A DNA stretch of 42,872 nucleotides from assembly GCA_964581885.1 (NCBI GenBank), contig CAZOPS010000001.1, positions 1-42,872 of the forward strand. The letters are read 5' to 3'. Position numbers and translations under genes: made by a program. This DNA is from JAYEID01 sp964581885 (GTDB lineage Bacteria; Patescibacteriota; WWE3; JAUXAW01; JAYEID01). Position 1 is the stretch's first letter. The number at the start of each line of letters is the position of its first letter. The notes beneath the pieces were generated by a model, which had not been told where the DNA came from, did not search any database, and worked only from the letters and a program-made list of their open reading frames with translations. Below, piece after piece: positions 5,722 to 15,406 of the stretch.

Positions 5722-7101
5722 TCAGATATCAGGCTCAAAAGAATATAAACAACACAAAAAGGCTGGGTACAACCAAAAGAGGAGCGCAGTCGGTACTACT
5801 GAAAATCCAAAAAAGTTAGTAACAAGCAAACTTATCCAACCGCAAAGTAACGCCAGATTCAAATACCAAAGTATCTTTACCCCACTACCATGTTGCCCCC
5901 GCCAACCAGCAGTAATGCTAGCCAAAGAACGCCAAATAAAAGTTCCTACAAATAACAAGTAGGTAAGCAGGCCAACAAGCCCCTGCTCAGTAAGAATATC
6001 TAAATACTCATTATGGGCTTTGTTATAAAGAAACTCCCACTCAGACGTATCGTTTAGTGCTGCTGGACGATAGGGTAAAAAAGCATATGCAAATGTTTCT
6101 GGCCCAGTCCCCACTAAAGATACCTTTGGAGAGCTTCGCCACAAATCAAGCGCGCCCTGCCAAACAATTTTTCTTATCTGGGCAGTATCCCCTCCCCCCA
6201 TACTGCCGAGCTCTGCTGCATACACTTGCCACTCTCTAGCCAATTGCTCCCAAGCGCCTTCTAATCGTGACATGTACGGCCCAAAATAACAACAAATCAC
6301 AACACCATACGCAATTAACAAAACAGCAGCGGCAACATTACTGCGTAACCACTGCGACCGGAGAAAAAAAATAATAAAGAAGACGGTTACCATCACAATA
6401 AAACCTAAGAGCCCAGATAATGAATAAGTAAACCAAAAGGCAATAAACAGAATTACTGACAAAAGAAAGAGCACTACCTTAAAACCAGGTCTTTCTTCCG
6501 CAAAGTAAAAAGCCCAAGATACAGGAATAACCATTAGTAACCAAGCAGCCAACCAGTTTGGCTGGCCCAGAAAGGAAAAGACCCGAGAAGCAGAATCCTG
6601 TACCCAATAATCATTATCAATCCCAAAATGTTGAAGAATAGCATATGCACTAACAAAAAACCCTGAAAGCAACAACACAGCACAAAATTTAGTTACCCTT
6701 GTTGCATCTTCCCTAAACTCTAAAATAAAAACCAGAAAAAGTGTCAAATATGCTAATAAACTAAGAAAACCTCCATGAAAGCGGGTATAATAACCAAAAA
6801 TTGAGGTGTAAATATGCATAGAAAAAGATACAGAGAACACAAAGCAGATCAAGTATGCGATAAGAGGCCTTACCCACAGCAAAGGCCTAAAAATAGCCCA
6901 AAGGGATTGACGGGCGTCAAAAATAGACCTAATAACAAAGCAGCTCCCAATAAGCACTGCCAGAAAGTAAACAAAAACCATCTTGGGAAACTCAAAAAGT
7001 TCGTACGTCCACGGACAAACCAGTAATGGCGTTATTAAAAACAACAAGACATATAAGAGGTAAATAATGCCGTCGCATATTGACACTATTCGATTTTCCA
7101 T
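5722..7101 (-). CDS. O-antigen ligase/polymerase family membrane protein (Wzy_C)
   Basis: This 459-residue protein has about 11 hydrophobic helices and the Wzy_C family signature YNKAHNEYLDILTEQGLVGL near residue 360. The large extracytoplasmic loop before it contains LVGTGPETFAYAF. Family members transfer or polymerise lipid-linked glycans on the outer face of the cytoplasmic membrane (WaaL, Wzy, PglL types), and the signature alone does not say which. It heads a two-gene unit with a TPR protein and lies next to genes for lipid-linked glycan assembly (UbiA-like, WecA-like, GT39). A surface polysaccharide or glycoprotein role is therefore likely. Confidence 0.88.
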   Translation of the reverse strand: MENRIVSICDGIIYLLYVLLFLITPLLVCPWTYELFEFPKMVFVYFLAVLIGSCFVIRSIFDARQSLWAIFRPLLWVRPLIAYLICFVFSVSFSMHIYTSIFGYYTRFHGGFLSLLAYLTLFLVFILEFREDATRVTKFCAVLLLSGFFVSAYAILQHFGIDNDYWVQDSASRVFSFLGQPNWLAAWLLMVIPVSWAFYFAEERPGFKVVLFLLSVILFIAFWFTYSLSGLLGFIVMVTVFFIIFFLRSQWLRSNVAAAVLLIAYGVVICCYFGPYMSRLEGAWEQLAREWQVYAAELGSMGGGDTAQIRKIVWQGALDLWRSSPKVSLVGTGPETFAYAFLPYRPAALNDTSEWEFLYNKAHNEYLDILTEQGLVGLLTYLLFVGTFIWRSLASITAGWRGQHGSGVKILWYLNLALLCGWISLLVTNFFGFSVVPTALLFWLYPAFLCCLYSFEPDI

Positions 7102-7162
7102 AGTATGCTTAGAATAACACTACTTGCCCAAAAGTTTAACTTAAGAAAGTAAGTGCCCAACC

Positions 7163-7666
7163 ATGATTTCAAAAACTCTGCTCAAATTAATTGATGAGGC
7201 TATCCTACCTGCAATTATAGTAATTGCGGGGAAGATCTTGGGAATAGCTATTCTCTCTATCTACCTAGATGTACCCTTCACTCTAAATTTAGCAACTGCT
7301 GCAGAACCCTACGCTAACACAGTAAACAAGTATTCCAACCTCTTTTCCTATGGTGCTGTTACTCTAGGGATGATTTTTATCTTAATTCGCTCCTATCTCT
7401 TCCACACAACGCACATCAGCCCAAAAATAACTCTTCGTCTGTACGAACTAAATTTAACAGCATTAATTGAAACCACCTACGAACTATTTCACCAAGCAGT
7501 TGTATGGCTTTCTTACCAATGGCTCCTTACTATCCTGTTTCTGCTTCAAGCCTATTGGAACCTTGTCCCATGGGAGTATTCGCTTTCTATTTCATTTGTA
7601 ACACTAATATTTACTAGCCTATTCATAATTGATATAGACCGGGAAATAGATATTGCCAAACCATGA
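7163..7666 (+). CDS. hypothetical integral membrane protein
   Basis: This 167-residue protein has about four hydrophobic segments (about 13-36, 62-80, 106-126, 138-158) separated by short polar loops. No family is recognised. It is the first plus-strand gene of a two-gene unit inserted in a minus-strand block and overlaps the next start by 4 bp (ATGA). The pair therefore is translated together. Its neighbour is an exported beta-rich protein, so the two might form a membrane/exported-partner pair; this is only inference from the overlap. Confidence 0.7.
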   Translation: MISKTLLKLIDEAILPAIIVIAGKILGIAILSIYLDVPFTLNLATAAEPYANTVNKYSNLFSYGAVTLGMIFILIRSYLFHTTHISPKITLRLYELNLTALIETTYELFHQAVVWLSYQWLLTILFLLQAYWNLVPWEYSLSISFVTLIFTSLFIIDIDREIDIAKP

Positions 7667-8142
7667 AACGCCTACCTAATTTACTTACCAATACAGCATT
7701 AGCAAGCATTTTAGTAGTTCTAGTATTAGGGCCTGTAGGTATCGTGGGCTACCTAGGTGGTATTGATCCCCAAGTTGATCTGGGATCCTTTCTTGGAGCT
7801 ACAGTTAATTCTAAGGGAGAGGTCTTGCAAAAAGAAAAAGAGGGTACAATAAAAAAAATTGCAGTTAAAACTTTTTGGGGACAACAAGCCACGTATAGAC
7901 GCGCAATTAATCTCAAAAACAATACAACTTCAACCCAAACATACCAACTGGAGATACTAAAAGTAAACGGTGATTTTTCAGAAGAACAAGAAATCCTTGC
8001 CCGTTTTAGCCCTAATCAAAAAGATACCGTAACTTTAAAACCTAAGGAATCTTGCTGGATAGATATAGTAGTTACCGCACCAGAACAACCAAATGTAAGC
8101 CCCTCCACTACCTACATAACAGTAGCTATCTGGAATCTCTAA
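7663..8142 (+). CDS. exported beta-rich protein with N-terminal anchor
   Basis: This 159-residue protein begins with an N-terminal hydrophobic helix (about 11-33, ASILVVLVLGPVGIVGYLGG), likely a signal anchor. An extracellular domain of beta character follows, containing TFWGQQATYRRAINLKNNTT, YQLEILKVNG and VTLKPKESCWIDIVVTAP. The pattern (a 'linear' Ig-like or biofilm-matrix TasA/camelysin-like domain) is suggestive but below what I would name. It overlaps the preceding membrane gene by 4 bp. Its 3' end overlaps the 3' end of the convergent UbiA-family gene by 4 bp. Confidence 0.7.
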   Translation: MKRLPNLLTNTALASILVVLVLGPVGIVGYLGGIDPQVDLGSFLGATVNSKGEVLQKEKEGTIKKIAVKTFWGQQATYRRAINLKNNTTSTQTYQLEILKVNGDFSEEQEILARFSPNQKDTVTLKPKESCWIDIVVTAPEQPNVSPSTTYITVAIWNL

Positions 8143-9080
8143 AGCAAGTCGTTTCCACCCAAAACATAAACAATAACCCAAACTAGTAGCCCCCAGAAGA
8201 GAACAGACAAGAGAAGCGGTAAGTCCAAGAGCAACACCCTTGCTGGAGACTCTCCTTCCCTTTTCTCATAAATTACGTACAAATAGCGAGTTACGCCATA
8301 GATAACAACGGGAACTGTCAATAACATCCATTTTGGTGAGGCTAAAATAGAAGGCAACAATTCCTGAAAAGCGCTAACAGTAGGTGATGTTTGAAACGCA
8401 AAAAATGAATAAGAGATTATGGTAAAAGCAGAAAATGTCGAAATAGCAGAATCTAATAGGGTATCGGGATAATCCCTCAACGCAGCCCTGGTGTCAAATG
8501 TTTGCCCGTGGGACTCCAAAAGTGTTCTTTCCGACCTCCTTTTTCCAAAAGCCATAAGAAGGGAAAGCCCAATAGTAGTCAACACTAGCCAGGAAGAAAT
8601 TGAAACAGGCACTACAAGCGCACCCGCAAAAACCCGAAAAATAAAACCTAATGCAATAGTAAGGGCATCAACAATAATTATGTCACGCAAAACTACACTG
8701 TAAGCAAGCTGCAACCCAACATAAGCCAGCACAATAATAAAGAAATAAGGGGAAAGTCTAAAAGAAAAATACAAAGCAGGAATTAAAAAAGATATACAAC
8801 TCAGCAGGGCTTTTATTGGAGATAACGCGCCACTAGCAATGGGGCGGTTCTTCTTCACCGGATGTTGGCGATCCTTTTCCCTATCCATAATATCGTTAAA
8901 AATATACATTACCGAAGATGTAATGCAAAACACAACAAATCCTGCTGTCACCCTTAGCAGGACAAGTGGTTCAAACAAGTTACCAACAAGGAAAGCTGCT
9001 CCAAAAAGAATTACATTCTTAAGCCATTGACTCGGCCGTGCTGATATTAAGATAAGACGTAATGTATTTATTAATTCCAT
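8139..9080 (-). CDS. UbiA-family prenyltransferase, DPPR-synthase-like
   Basis: This protein of about 313 residues has eight or nine transmembrane helices. Its first Asp-rich motif is NDIMDREKDRQHP near residue 63, followed by KNRPIASG. The N-D-x-x-D-x-x-x-D motif followed by R-P-I-A-S-G is characteristic of the decaprenyl-phosphate phosphoribosyltransferase branch (Rv3806c type). That branch makes polyprenyl-phosphoryl-ribose, the precursor of D-arabinose donors. I infer, but cannot prove, the same reaction here. The start is set to the ATG at 9080, preceded by an AGGGGGGTT-type binding site; a TTG two codons upstream is the alternative. It lies in the glycan block with WecA-like and GT-C genes. 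Confidence 0.85.
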   Translation of the reverse strand: MELINTLRLILISARPSQWLKNVILFGAAFLVGNLFEPLVLLRVTAGFVVFCITSSVMYIFNDIMDREKDRQHPVKKNRPIASGALSPIKALLSCISFLIPALYFSFRLSPYFFIIVLAYVGLQLAYSVVLRDIIIVDALTIALGFIFRVFAGALVVPVSISSWLVLTTIGLSLLMAFGKRRSERTLLESHGQTFDTRAALRDYPDTLLDSAISTFSAFTIISYSFFAFQTSPTVSAFQELLPSILASPKWMLLTVPVVIYGVTRYLYVIYEKREGESPARVLLLDLPLLLSVLFWGLLVWVIVYVLGGNDLL

Positions 9081-9155
9081 AAGCAACCCCCCTATTTAGG
9101 CATGGCTAATACACATTTGAATTTTAACATTACCTAGGCTACTATACCACTTGCA

Positions 9156-9608
9156 ATGATGTCTACAGTGCATACTTTTACAGGAATTGTAATTGGACTA
9201 AAAGTTCCCTCGTGGCCAATAGCTCTTTTACTCTCATTTTTCTCTCACTTTGCTCTTGACCTAATTCCTCACTGGGATTTCTTTAGTTTTAAAGACGAGA
9301 TCACTACCAAAGATAAGATAAACGCAGGATTAGACGTTTTTGGAGGACTTGTACTGGGGAGTATCTTTATAGTTAATGCATTGCCAAATATTCAGCAGGC
9401 TTTGATTCTTACTGGAACTTGCGCTTTAGCAAATCTACCCGATGCTCTCGAAGCACCCTACGTATTCTGGAACAATAAAAACTGGCTGACAACAGAAGTG
9501 TTGAATATTCAACATATCTTCCACGGAAGGGCGCATCTTCCGTGGGGAATCATAACTCAACTCGGAGTCGCAGCTCTAGGAGCTCTCCTTCTCCTCTTTA
9601 CCAAATAG
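9156..9608 (+). CDS. small membrane protein of the YdjM/DUF457-like metal-dependent hydrolase group
   Basis: This 150-residue protein has three or four hydrophobic segments. Conserved-looking polar positions lie in the membrane region: HTFTG near 5, SHFALDLIPHWD near 31 and HIFHGRAHLPW near 124. These His/Asp positions resemble the predicted metal-binding residues of inner-membrane LexA-regulated hydrolases (YdjM/DUF457). The assignment is moderate. Two adjacent ATG codons (9156, 9159) could start it. Its 3' end overlaps the WecA-like gene on the opposite strand by about 33 bp. Confidence 0.65.
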   Translation: MMSTVHTFTGIVIGLKVPSWPIALLLSFFSHFALDLIPHWDFFSFKDEITTKDKINAGLDVFGGLVLGSIFIVNALPNIQQALILTGTCALANLPDALEAPYVFWNNKNWLTTEVLNIQHIFHGRAHLPWGIITQLGVAALGALLLLFTK

Positions 9609-11063
9609 AAATTTGAAAAGACCCGAACTTCCCCAGTTAACAATACTCAAAACAAAAGCAACTAAACCTCCCGCTGTTAGCAAGGTCAAAAATCGACCTT
9701 TCTGCACAGTATACAAAGCCAACAAACCACAAACAAAAGTAAGAGCCCAGTAAAAAACAGCAACCTGTCTCTGACTTAAACCTAATCTAAGCAAATGATG
9801 ATGAAGATGAGCAGAATCCCCCCAAACAGGTGATGTTCCTTGCAAAATCCTTCTAAAAATTGCTACTACAGCGTCGAGAGTAGGCACTAGTAGTACCAAA
9901 ATAGCTGTAGCTACCTTTGCTGTAGAAAGGATAGACAAAGATGCAATAATAAGCCCACAAGACGTGGCACCAAATCCCCAAAGAATTTTAGAGGGGTGCC
10001 AAGTAGCTGGAAGTAATCCCAATGCAGCGCCGCCTGCTACAGAAAACAAAATAGCTGTTCGTATCTGCATAGGACTTCCATTTGAAACACGCAAAGAAAT
10101 CAAACTCAAAAACAAACACGTCAAGAACACTATTCCCGAAAACTGCCCATCTACACCATTGGACCAAGACAACATATTCATAACCCACACAATCCAAAAA
10201 AGAGCAAACAAATTAGCTAAAACTAAAATACTGTGCTGTCCAAACAAATTAATTGTAACTTCCCAAGTATCTAAACGAACAATACCTCCAAACGGATTGC
10301 GGAAAAAAAGTACACCAACACCAAAGGAAACTACTATTAAAGCTGCTATAATCTCGGTAATTAGTCTTACATAAGGATTAAGCTCATTAAATTTTCCCGA
10401 GGCCCCTCGATCGTCAAGGAACCCAACGAGCCCCATCAAAACAGCACCGAGCCAAATACCAAGTAGCTCAGTTCCCATAGGTACGAACAAGAAAGACCCC
10501 ACTATAAACGCTAGTAGGAAAGCTAAAAATCCAGCACGAGGAAGTGGCTTCCTGTGCAAAATAGCAGGGTGTTCATGGTGCGCGGGATCATCCACAGCGC
10601 CTAGGTTTTTTGCAAGGACTCTAACTGCAGGAGTTGCTATATACGCTGCTATAAAAGACACGGAGCCCGCTAAAAACAGGCGGCCTTCCACAGTAACTTG
10701 GTACGAAGACGCAACATTCACAATAATGCGAACTAGAGACACAAAAAAAGCACTTTGAGTAGCCGTTGCCAAAACCTTCACAGCAAGAACCAAATCTTGC
10801 TCCCGATTCTCCCAAAGAACATTTACAAAAACTAGATTCAACAAAAGAATAATGGTAGCTATTGCTGGAAACAGATAAAGAAGAGGTGCGGGAACAAGCT
10901 GCGAACTACCCCACGGTTGACTATAAAAAAAGGGTACCTGCTTCGGTACTAATGTAGAAAAATTTATAACCAACCCCCACAAAACCCAAACAATCAAAAG
11001 GTTAACGCACACCCATATTTTGCTACTAAAGCTTTTCAAAAACTGGAAAGATGCCAAATTCAT
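9576..11063 (-). CDS. polyprenyl-phosphate sugar-1-phosphate transferase (WecA/TagO/MraY superfamily)
   Basis: This protein of about 495 residues has many transmembrane helices. It carries the superfamily signatures DDPAHHEHPAILHRKPLPR, the loop GFLDDRG with adjacent acidic residues, NGVDGQFSG, and the cytoplasmic HLHHHLLRLGLSQRQV. The His-rich loop is characteristic of WecA/TagO rather than MraY. The enzyme would attach a sugar-1-phosphate (often GlcNAc-1-P) to undecaprenyl phosphate, the first step of a lipid-linked glycan. The start is fixed by an ATGA overlap with the upstream GT-C gene. It is longer than a usual WecA (about 350 aa), with extra N-terminal helices before the first motif. 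Confidence 0.9.
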   Translation of the reverse strand: MNLASFQFLKSFSSKIWVCVNLLIVWVLWGLVINFSTLVPKQVPFFYSQPWGSSQLVPAPLLYLFPAIATIILLLNLVFVNVLWENREQDLVLAVKVLATATQSAFFVSLVRIIVNVASSYQVTVEGRLFLAGSVSFIAAYIATPAVRVLAKNLGAVDDPAHHEHPAILHRKPLPRAGFLAFLLAFIVGSFLFVPMGTELLGIWLGAVLMGLVGFLDDRGASGKFNELNPYVRLITEIIAALIVVSFGVGVLFFRNPFGGIVRLDTWEVTINLFGQHSILVLANLFALFWIVWVMNMLSWSNGVDGQFSGIVFLTCLFLSLISLRVSNGSPMQIRTAILFSVAGGAALGLLPATWHPSKILWGFGATSCGLIIASLSILSTAKVATAILVLLVPTLDAVVAIFRRILQGTSPVWGDSAHLHHHLLRLGLSQRQVAVFYWALTFVCGLLALYTVQKGRFLTLLTAGGLVAFVLSIVNWGSSGLFKFLFGKEEKESS

Positions 11064-12367
11064 GGTTGAAAATCTACACAAGCCTGACCCTCACAAAAAA
11101 GAATGGTTTCCCTGATTATATAAAAATAATCACCTTGCGGCCGACTATCAATAACATCACCCTCTCCAAGAAGCGATGCTCCTGCATACGGCGCCACACC
11201 AGAAGAAAGCACATAAGTAGTAGGAACAGAATCAAAAATACGCTGTGCATAATATTTAACCTGATAAAAATCCAAAATTGTGTGGCACACTAAAGGTTCG
11301 CCATTCCATGTGCTAGCAATATTATTAATAGTACTTCTCGTATCCATTTTGTGTGTTTTTTTAAAAATCTTCAAATTCAAAAAAAGGAAAGAACAGAAAA
11401 CACAACTGAAAAACAACCAAGTAATATTAACAGCGCCCATACGAGATATAAGGACAGCTAAAAGAAGGCTAAAAGGTATTACCACAAAAATAAGATAGCG
11501 TGGTACAAACAGTGGAGTTGCAACCTGCGATATCGCATATGTCAAAAGAACAGGCAGTATTGTAAAAAAAGCTAAAGACAAAAAAGTACGGTCTCTTTCA
11601 ATTTTTAGAACAAAGAAACGATATAAAATAACTAACAAAGCTACCCAAAAACCAAAACCAATAATAAATCTAACATCAAAGCTTGTAACTGCACCATCAA
11701 GTATTAACTCGCCAAAAAACGTAAACATATGTCCCCACGTGGTTTTCTCAATCCAGAACTGGGAAGACACTTCGGATACTTGTCTAAGAACTATAACCAG
11801 CCACGGTATATAACCTATCGAAATAGTAAACAAGGATAACACAAGGGGTTTCAGGTGTTTACTAAAGTTATTCCAATAGATAAAAGCGGCAATCAGTTCC
11901 ACAATCAAGGCTATTACCATAAAATTATGGGTATACAGTCCCAAAAGAGCCACCAAGACAAAAAGAGCCCACTTTTTTGAAAAAAGAAAATAAAAACTTA
12001 AACTTACCAAAAACGAGAGAAGTGTATACATGCGAACTTCAAAAGCATAGTAAAAAAAGAACGGATTACCCAAAACAAAAAGGGCTGCAAAAATACCTAC
12101 GCGCCGAGAATATAATTTTTTAGCAATAAAAAACACACAAACACCAGTAAAAACAAAAAATATAATTGAGAGCAACCTTACAGCAATTTCGCTGCTACCA
12201 ACCACTTGCATCCAACCAGCTAAAATTAAGTAATAGAGGGGAGGATTGAAGTCATTTATAGTAACAGAAATAATCTGAGAAAGAGGGAGATTGCTCAGCA
12301 CTACAGAAAATGCTTCATCCCGCCAAAGACTCTGCGTTAAGATGTTAGGAACAATTCTAAAAAACAT
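11060..12367 (-). CDS. GT-C glycosyltransferase, GT39/ArnT-like
   Basis: This protein of about 435 residues has roughly ten transmembrane helices. The hallmark acidic first-loop motif LWRDEAFSVVL is followed by DFNPPLYYLILAGWM, as in PMT/ArnT enzymes that use polyprenyl-phosphate sugars on the outer membrane face. Only about 13 residues precede LWRDEAF from the ATG at 12367 (26 from a TTG at 12403). The first helix normally found before this motif is therefore shortened or missing, and an in-frame stop lies just upstream. The gene overlaps the WecA-like gene by 4 bp (ATGA) and follows the GT2 gene by 14 bp, which points to one glycan-assembly operon. Confidence 0.85.
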   Translation of the reverse strand: MFFRIVPNILTQSLWRDEAFSVVLSNLPLSQIISVTINDFNPPLYYLILAGWMQVVGSSEIAVRLLSIIFFVFTGVCVFFIAKKLYSRRVGIFAALFVLGNPFFFYYAFEVRMYTLLSFLVSLSFYFLFSKKWALFVLVALLGLYTHNFMVIALIVELIAAFIYWNNFSKHLKPLVLSLFTISIGYIPWLVIVLRQVSEVSSQFWIEKTTWGHMFTFFGELILDGAVTSFDVRFIIGFGFWVALLVILYRFFVLKIERDRTFLSLAFFTILPVLLTYAISQVATPLFVPRYLIFVVIPFSLLLAVLISRMGAVNITWLFFSCVFCSFLFLNLKIFKKTHKMDTRSTINNIASTWNGEPLVCHTILDFYQVKYYAQRIFDSVPTTYVLSSGVAPYAGASLLGEGDVIDSRPQGDYFYIIRETILFCEGQACVDFQP

Positions 12368-12381
12368 ACTAAGTCGAAGAT

Positions 12382-13890
12382 TTAAATTTTCTCTGTAACC
12401 CAATACTCTAATCGCTTACCTAACATCAGGCGGGTATGAGAATCTAGGCCGGGCAAAGTAGCCATAAACAAAGTGGCTATAGGCATAAGGAACCATTGCA
12501 AATAATGCGCGGGCAGCTGCCACCATTGCACGCTTTCTGGGCGCGGGGGACGCAACGCACTGTCTAGGAAGATCACTGCCACCAAGCCTAAAAGAGAAAA
12601 AGCCAACAACGTTTGGGAAACCCCCATCAAATTTTGACCTAAGGTTGTTTGCGCAAAAACAGGATTCAAAAGCGGCGGCAAGTTTGCACCCAATGTAATT
12701 AAAAACCAATTCGTGGACCAAAGCACGTGACTTTCAACAAGTTTGAAGAGCCTCAAAAACCTCTCAGCAAAAGGGATTTCCGGGTGCTTCAAAAACTGAA
12801 GGGCAGCGTACGGAATATCAGAAGCTCCCCAAGCATGCCGCTTGCACTGCTTATAACGGTTAACAAGAGATTTAAAGTATGTCTGTCCTTCTGGAGCATC
12901 TACACTGGTAGGGAGAAAAATAGGCTTCACTTCTACCTGACCCTTGAAGTTAAAGAAGCATTGTAAAAAGATATGCCAATCTTCGGGAATAATGTCAGTA
13001 TCCCAATAACCCACTTCATGAATCATCTTAAAACTAGTCGAATAACAAGAGTAGTTAAAAAACAGTCGGGTAGGTTCTTGCAAATCCGACACATGAATAA
13101 TATTACCCAAAATACCAACTACACGAGTAAAGGCCGGAACCTTCCAAATATTGTTGTACCAAAATATAGGCGATTGCCAAAACCTACGATACCTGCTGGG
13201 GTTTTTCACAAATTCGTAGGTAAGTGTTTCAAAATACTTGGGGTGGAACTGAGCATCAGCATCACAGGAAGTTAGAGTAACATAATCCAAGTCAACACCT
13301 GCCTCGACAAGATTCTCATGCGCTATCTGTGCTGCCCAAGCCATATTAGACGCTTTCCCTACCACCTCGCCCACTAAATCAGCAGGGTGAAACGTTGTCC
13401 ATAATCTACCAAATTTGTCCTCGTACCTATTCTTCAAGATGCGTGCGGTCTCCCGCGAGCTCTCAACCCGTTCTTCCATAGCCAACACCACAAAAATCTT
13501 AGAAGTGTCCAAGGTCTGATTAGCCAACGCCTCCAAATTACCAGCAATAACGTTTACAGGCTCCCCAGCATTTGGAATTATAACCACGTGCCGAATATCA
13601 TCCCAATTTAAAAACCCATCTGAACGTTCTTTATGGTAACGCTCTTGCCAATCACGTTCTTCCGACTTTTTTATTCGGCCATAACCCTGTATGCCATAAA
13701 CCACCAGCTTCAAAGATCGGTAAAGCCAATACACATTAAATCCAATAATAAAATAGGAAACCCAACGAGGTATTACTAGAGACCCCAATATGGGAAACAA
13801 AATAATTGACCAAATTATAACGCCGGGCACAATCTCAAACGCGCGCTTAAGCCTTTCTTCGTGATTTTCTGCAAATTTATGTAACTTCAT
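12382..13890 (-). CDS. membrane-bound GT2-like glycosyltransferase
   Basis: From the ATG at 13890 this is a 502-residue protein. Two N-terminal transmembrane helices (about 21-64) precede a cytoplasmic GT-A domain. The domain contains VVIIPNAGEP near the start, the metal/nucleotide motif SCDADAQFHP, an acidic base candidate PEDWHIFL, and an R-x-x-x-C-K-R-H-A-W-G segment in the place of the processive QxxRW motif. Three or more helices close the C-terminus. The family resembles the large GT2 proteins common in Patescibacteria, with the substrate unknown. It starts the minus-strand unit with the GT39 and WecA-like genes. Confidence 0.85.
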   Translation of the reverse strand: MKLHKFAENHEERLKRAFEIVPGVIIWSIILFPILGSLVIPRWVSYFIIGFNVYWLYRSLKLVVYGIQGYGRIKKSEERDWQERYHKERSDGFLNWDDIRHVVIIPNAGEPVNVIAGNLEALANQTLDTSKIFVVLAMEERVESSRETARILKNRYEDKFGRLWTTFHPADLVGEVVGKASNMAWAAQIAHENLVEAGVDLDYVTLTSCDADAQFHPKYFETLTYEFVKNPSRYRRFWQSPIFWYNNIWKVPAFTRVVGILGNIIHVSDLQEPTRLFFNYSCYSTSFKMIHEVGYWDTDIIPEDWHIFLQCFFNFKGQVEVKPIFLPTSVDAPEGQTYFKSLVNRYKQCKRHAWGASDIPYAALQFLKHPEIPFAERFLRLFKLVESHVLWSTNWFLITLGANLPPLLNPVFAQTTLGQNLMGVSQTLLAFSLLGLVAVIFLDSALRPPRPESVQWWQLPAHYLQWFLMPIATLFMATLPGLDSHTRLMLGKRLEYWVTEKI

Positions 13891-13950
13891 AATAGTTGCG
13901 CTAGACCATAATAACACTTACTAAGGACCAAACTAAACCCAAAGGGTCGC

Positions 13951-15360
13951 TTAGATTCGCGGGAAAACAGGCTCCGCAGATTTAATAACAGGCCCTTGAA
14001 ACTGTTCCTCAATATTCCTTGCTGCAATAGGAATAAAGGGCTGTATTAATACAGCTACCTCCCTAATCTCAGAAACTAGATAGGAAAGTATTTCTTCTAA
14101 CTCTTCCTGGCAATCACTTTTTCCTAGATAGATCCATGGCTCCTTCTCAGTAACATAAGCATTAGCAGCACTTATCTTTTGCCAAACTAACTCTAAATAC
14201 ACGTTATATCTAAAACTATGCATAGCTTGCGTAAGATCGAAAGTTAGCACATCCTGCAAAGACTCTTCACCACAACCTATTTCCAGACCAGATTTGTCGC
14301 AAAGGGTAGCTACACGGGAAACTAAGTTGCCCAACCCATTAGCTAAATCGGAATTATAAACAGTCTTTAAATGCTCCAAAGATAAGTTACCATCCTCTGG
14401 CAAGCTCATACTACGACATAAATAATATCGAACTGCGTCAGAACCAAACTCTTCTGCAAGCTGTTTGGGCCGAATTACATTACCTAAAGATTTACTTATT
14501 TTCTGCCCTTCCAAACTCAAAAAGCCATGAGCATAAACAACTTTTGGCAACACATATCCCGCCGACTTCAACATAGCCGGCCATAAAATTGCGTGCCAGA
14601 AAAGGTTATCCTTACCTAAAAAGTGAACATCTGCTGGCCAAAAATCATCCGGGGCCCCTGAAACATAATTGATTAGAGCGTCAAACCAAACATATACAGT
14701 ATGTTCTGAATCACCTGGAACAGGAATACCCCATTCCACAGAAGGACGAGAAACAGGGATATCTTCCAATCCGCGGTTCAGAAATGCTAAAGCCTCCTTC
14801 CTTCGCGTTTCAGGCTGGATAAAGCCGGGGTTCTCTTCTATATGATTCTTAAGAAAGTCTTCGTATTTTGAAAGGCGGAAGAAATAATTTTCTTCTGTAA
14901 GTTCTTGTAGCTCTTGCTCCGGGTGGTAGGGACACTGTCCCTCAACCAAGTCTTTTTCAGTAACAAAACGCTCACAACCCGGACAATAAACGCCAGTATA
15001 TTCATCTAAATAAATATCGCCTTGGCCATCTATCTCTTCCCAAAATTCAACAACAGTCTGAATGTGATCCTTATCTGTAGTCCGAATATACCGATCAAAA
15101 GATATATTTATACTTTTTAGTTGCTCTTGATCCTTCTGACTTATCCTATCTGCCCAATCTTCAAAACTAAGGCTGTGCTTGCGCGCCGACTTTTCTGCTT
15201 TTCCTCCGTGCTCGTCAACTCCAGTAAGAAAAAACACCTCCTCCCCTAGAGCACGGTGAAAACGGGCCAAAACATCAGCTGCAATCTTCTGATAAGCATG
15301 CCCAATATGCAACACGTCATCGATATAATCTATAGCTGTAGTTACGTAAAACTTGCTCAA
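13951..15360 (-). CDS. metG: methionyl-tRNA synthetase (short form)
   Basis: This 469-residue class I synthetase has HIGH at 18-21, KISKS at 287-291 and the MetRS opening KFYVTTAIDY. Residues VDEHG and a zinc region with CPGC (126-129) and CPYH (143-146) fit the type with a single metal knuckle. It charges tRNA-Met and lacks the C-terminal dimerisation/tRNA-binding extension found in longer MetRS. The natural start appears to be a TTG at 15360, since the N-terminus aligns with the family there, no in-frame ATG lies nearby and an in-frame stop lies a few codons upstream. It is the last minus-strand gene of the left block. Confidence 0.95.
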   Translation of the reverse strand: MSKFYVTTAIDYIDDVLHIGHAYQKIAADVLARFHRALGEEVFFLTGVDEHGGKAEKSARKHSLSFEDWADRISQKDQEQLKSINISFDRYIRTTDKDHIQTVVEFWEEIDGQGDIYLDEYTGVYCPGCERFVTEKDLVEGQCPYHPEQELQELTEENYFFRLSKYEDFLKNHIEENPGFIQPETRRKEALAFLNRGLEDIPVSRPSVEWGIPVPGDSEHTVYVWFDALINYVSGAPDDFWPADVHFLGKDNLFWHAILWPAMLKSAGYVLPKVVYAHGFLSLEGQKISKSLGNVIRPKQLAEEFGSDAVRYYLCRSMSLPEDGNLSLEHLKTVYNSDLANGLGNLVSRVATLCDKSGLEIGCGEESLQDVLTFDLTQAMHSFRYNVYLELVWQKISAANAYVTEKEPWIYLGKSDCQEELEEILSYLVSEIREVAVLIQPFIPIAARNIEEQFQGPVIKSAEPVFPRI

Positions 15361-15406
15361 AGTACATAAATATTAGCATAAAACCGCAAACATCCACAAA
15401 AGTTCT

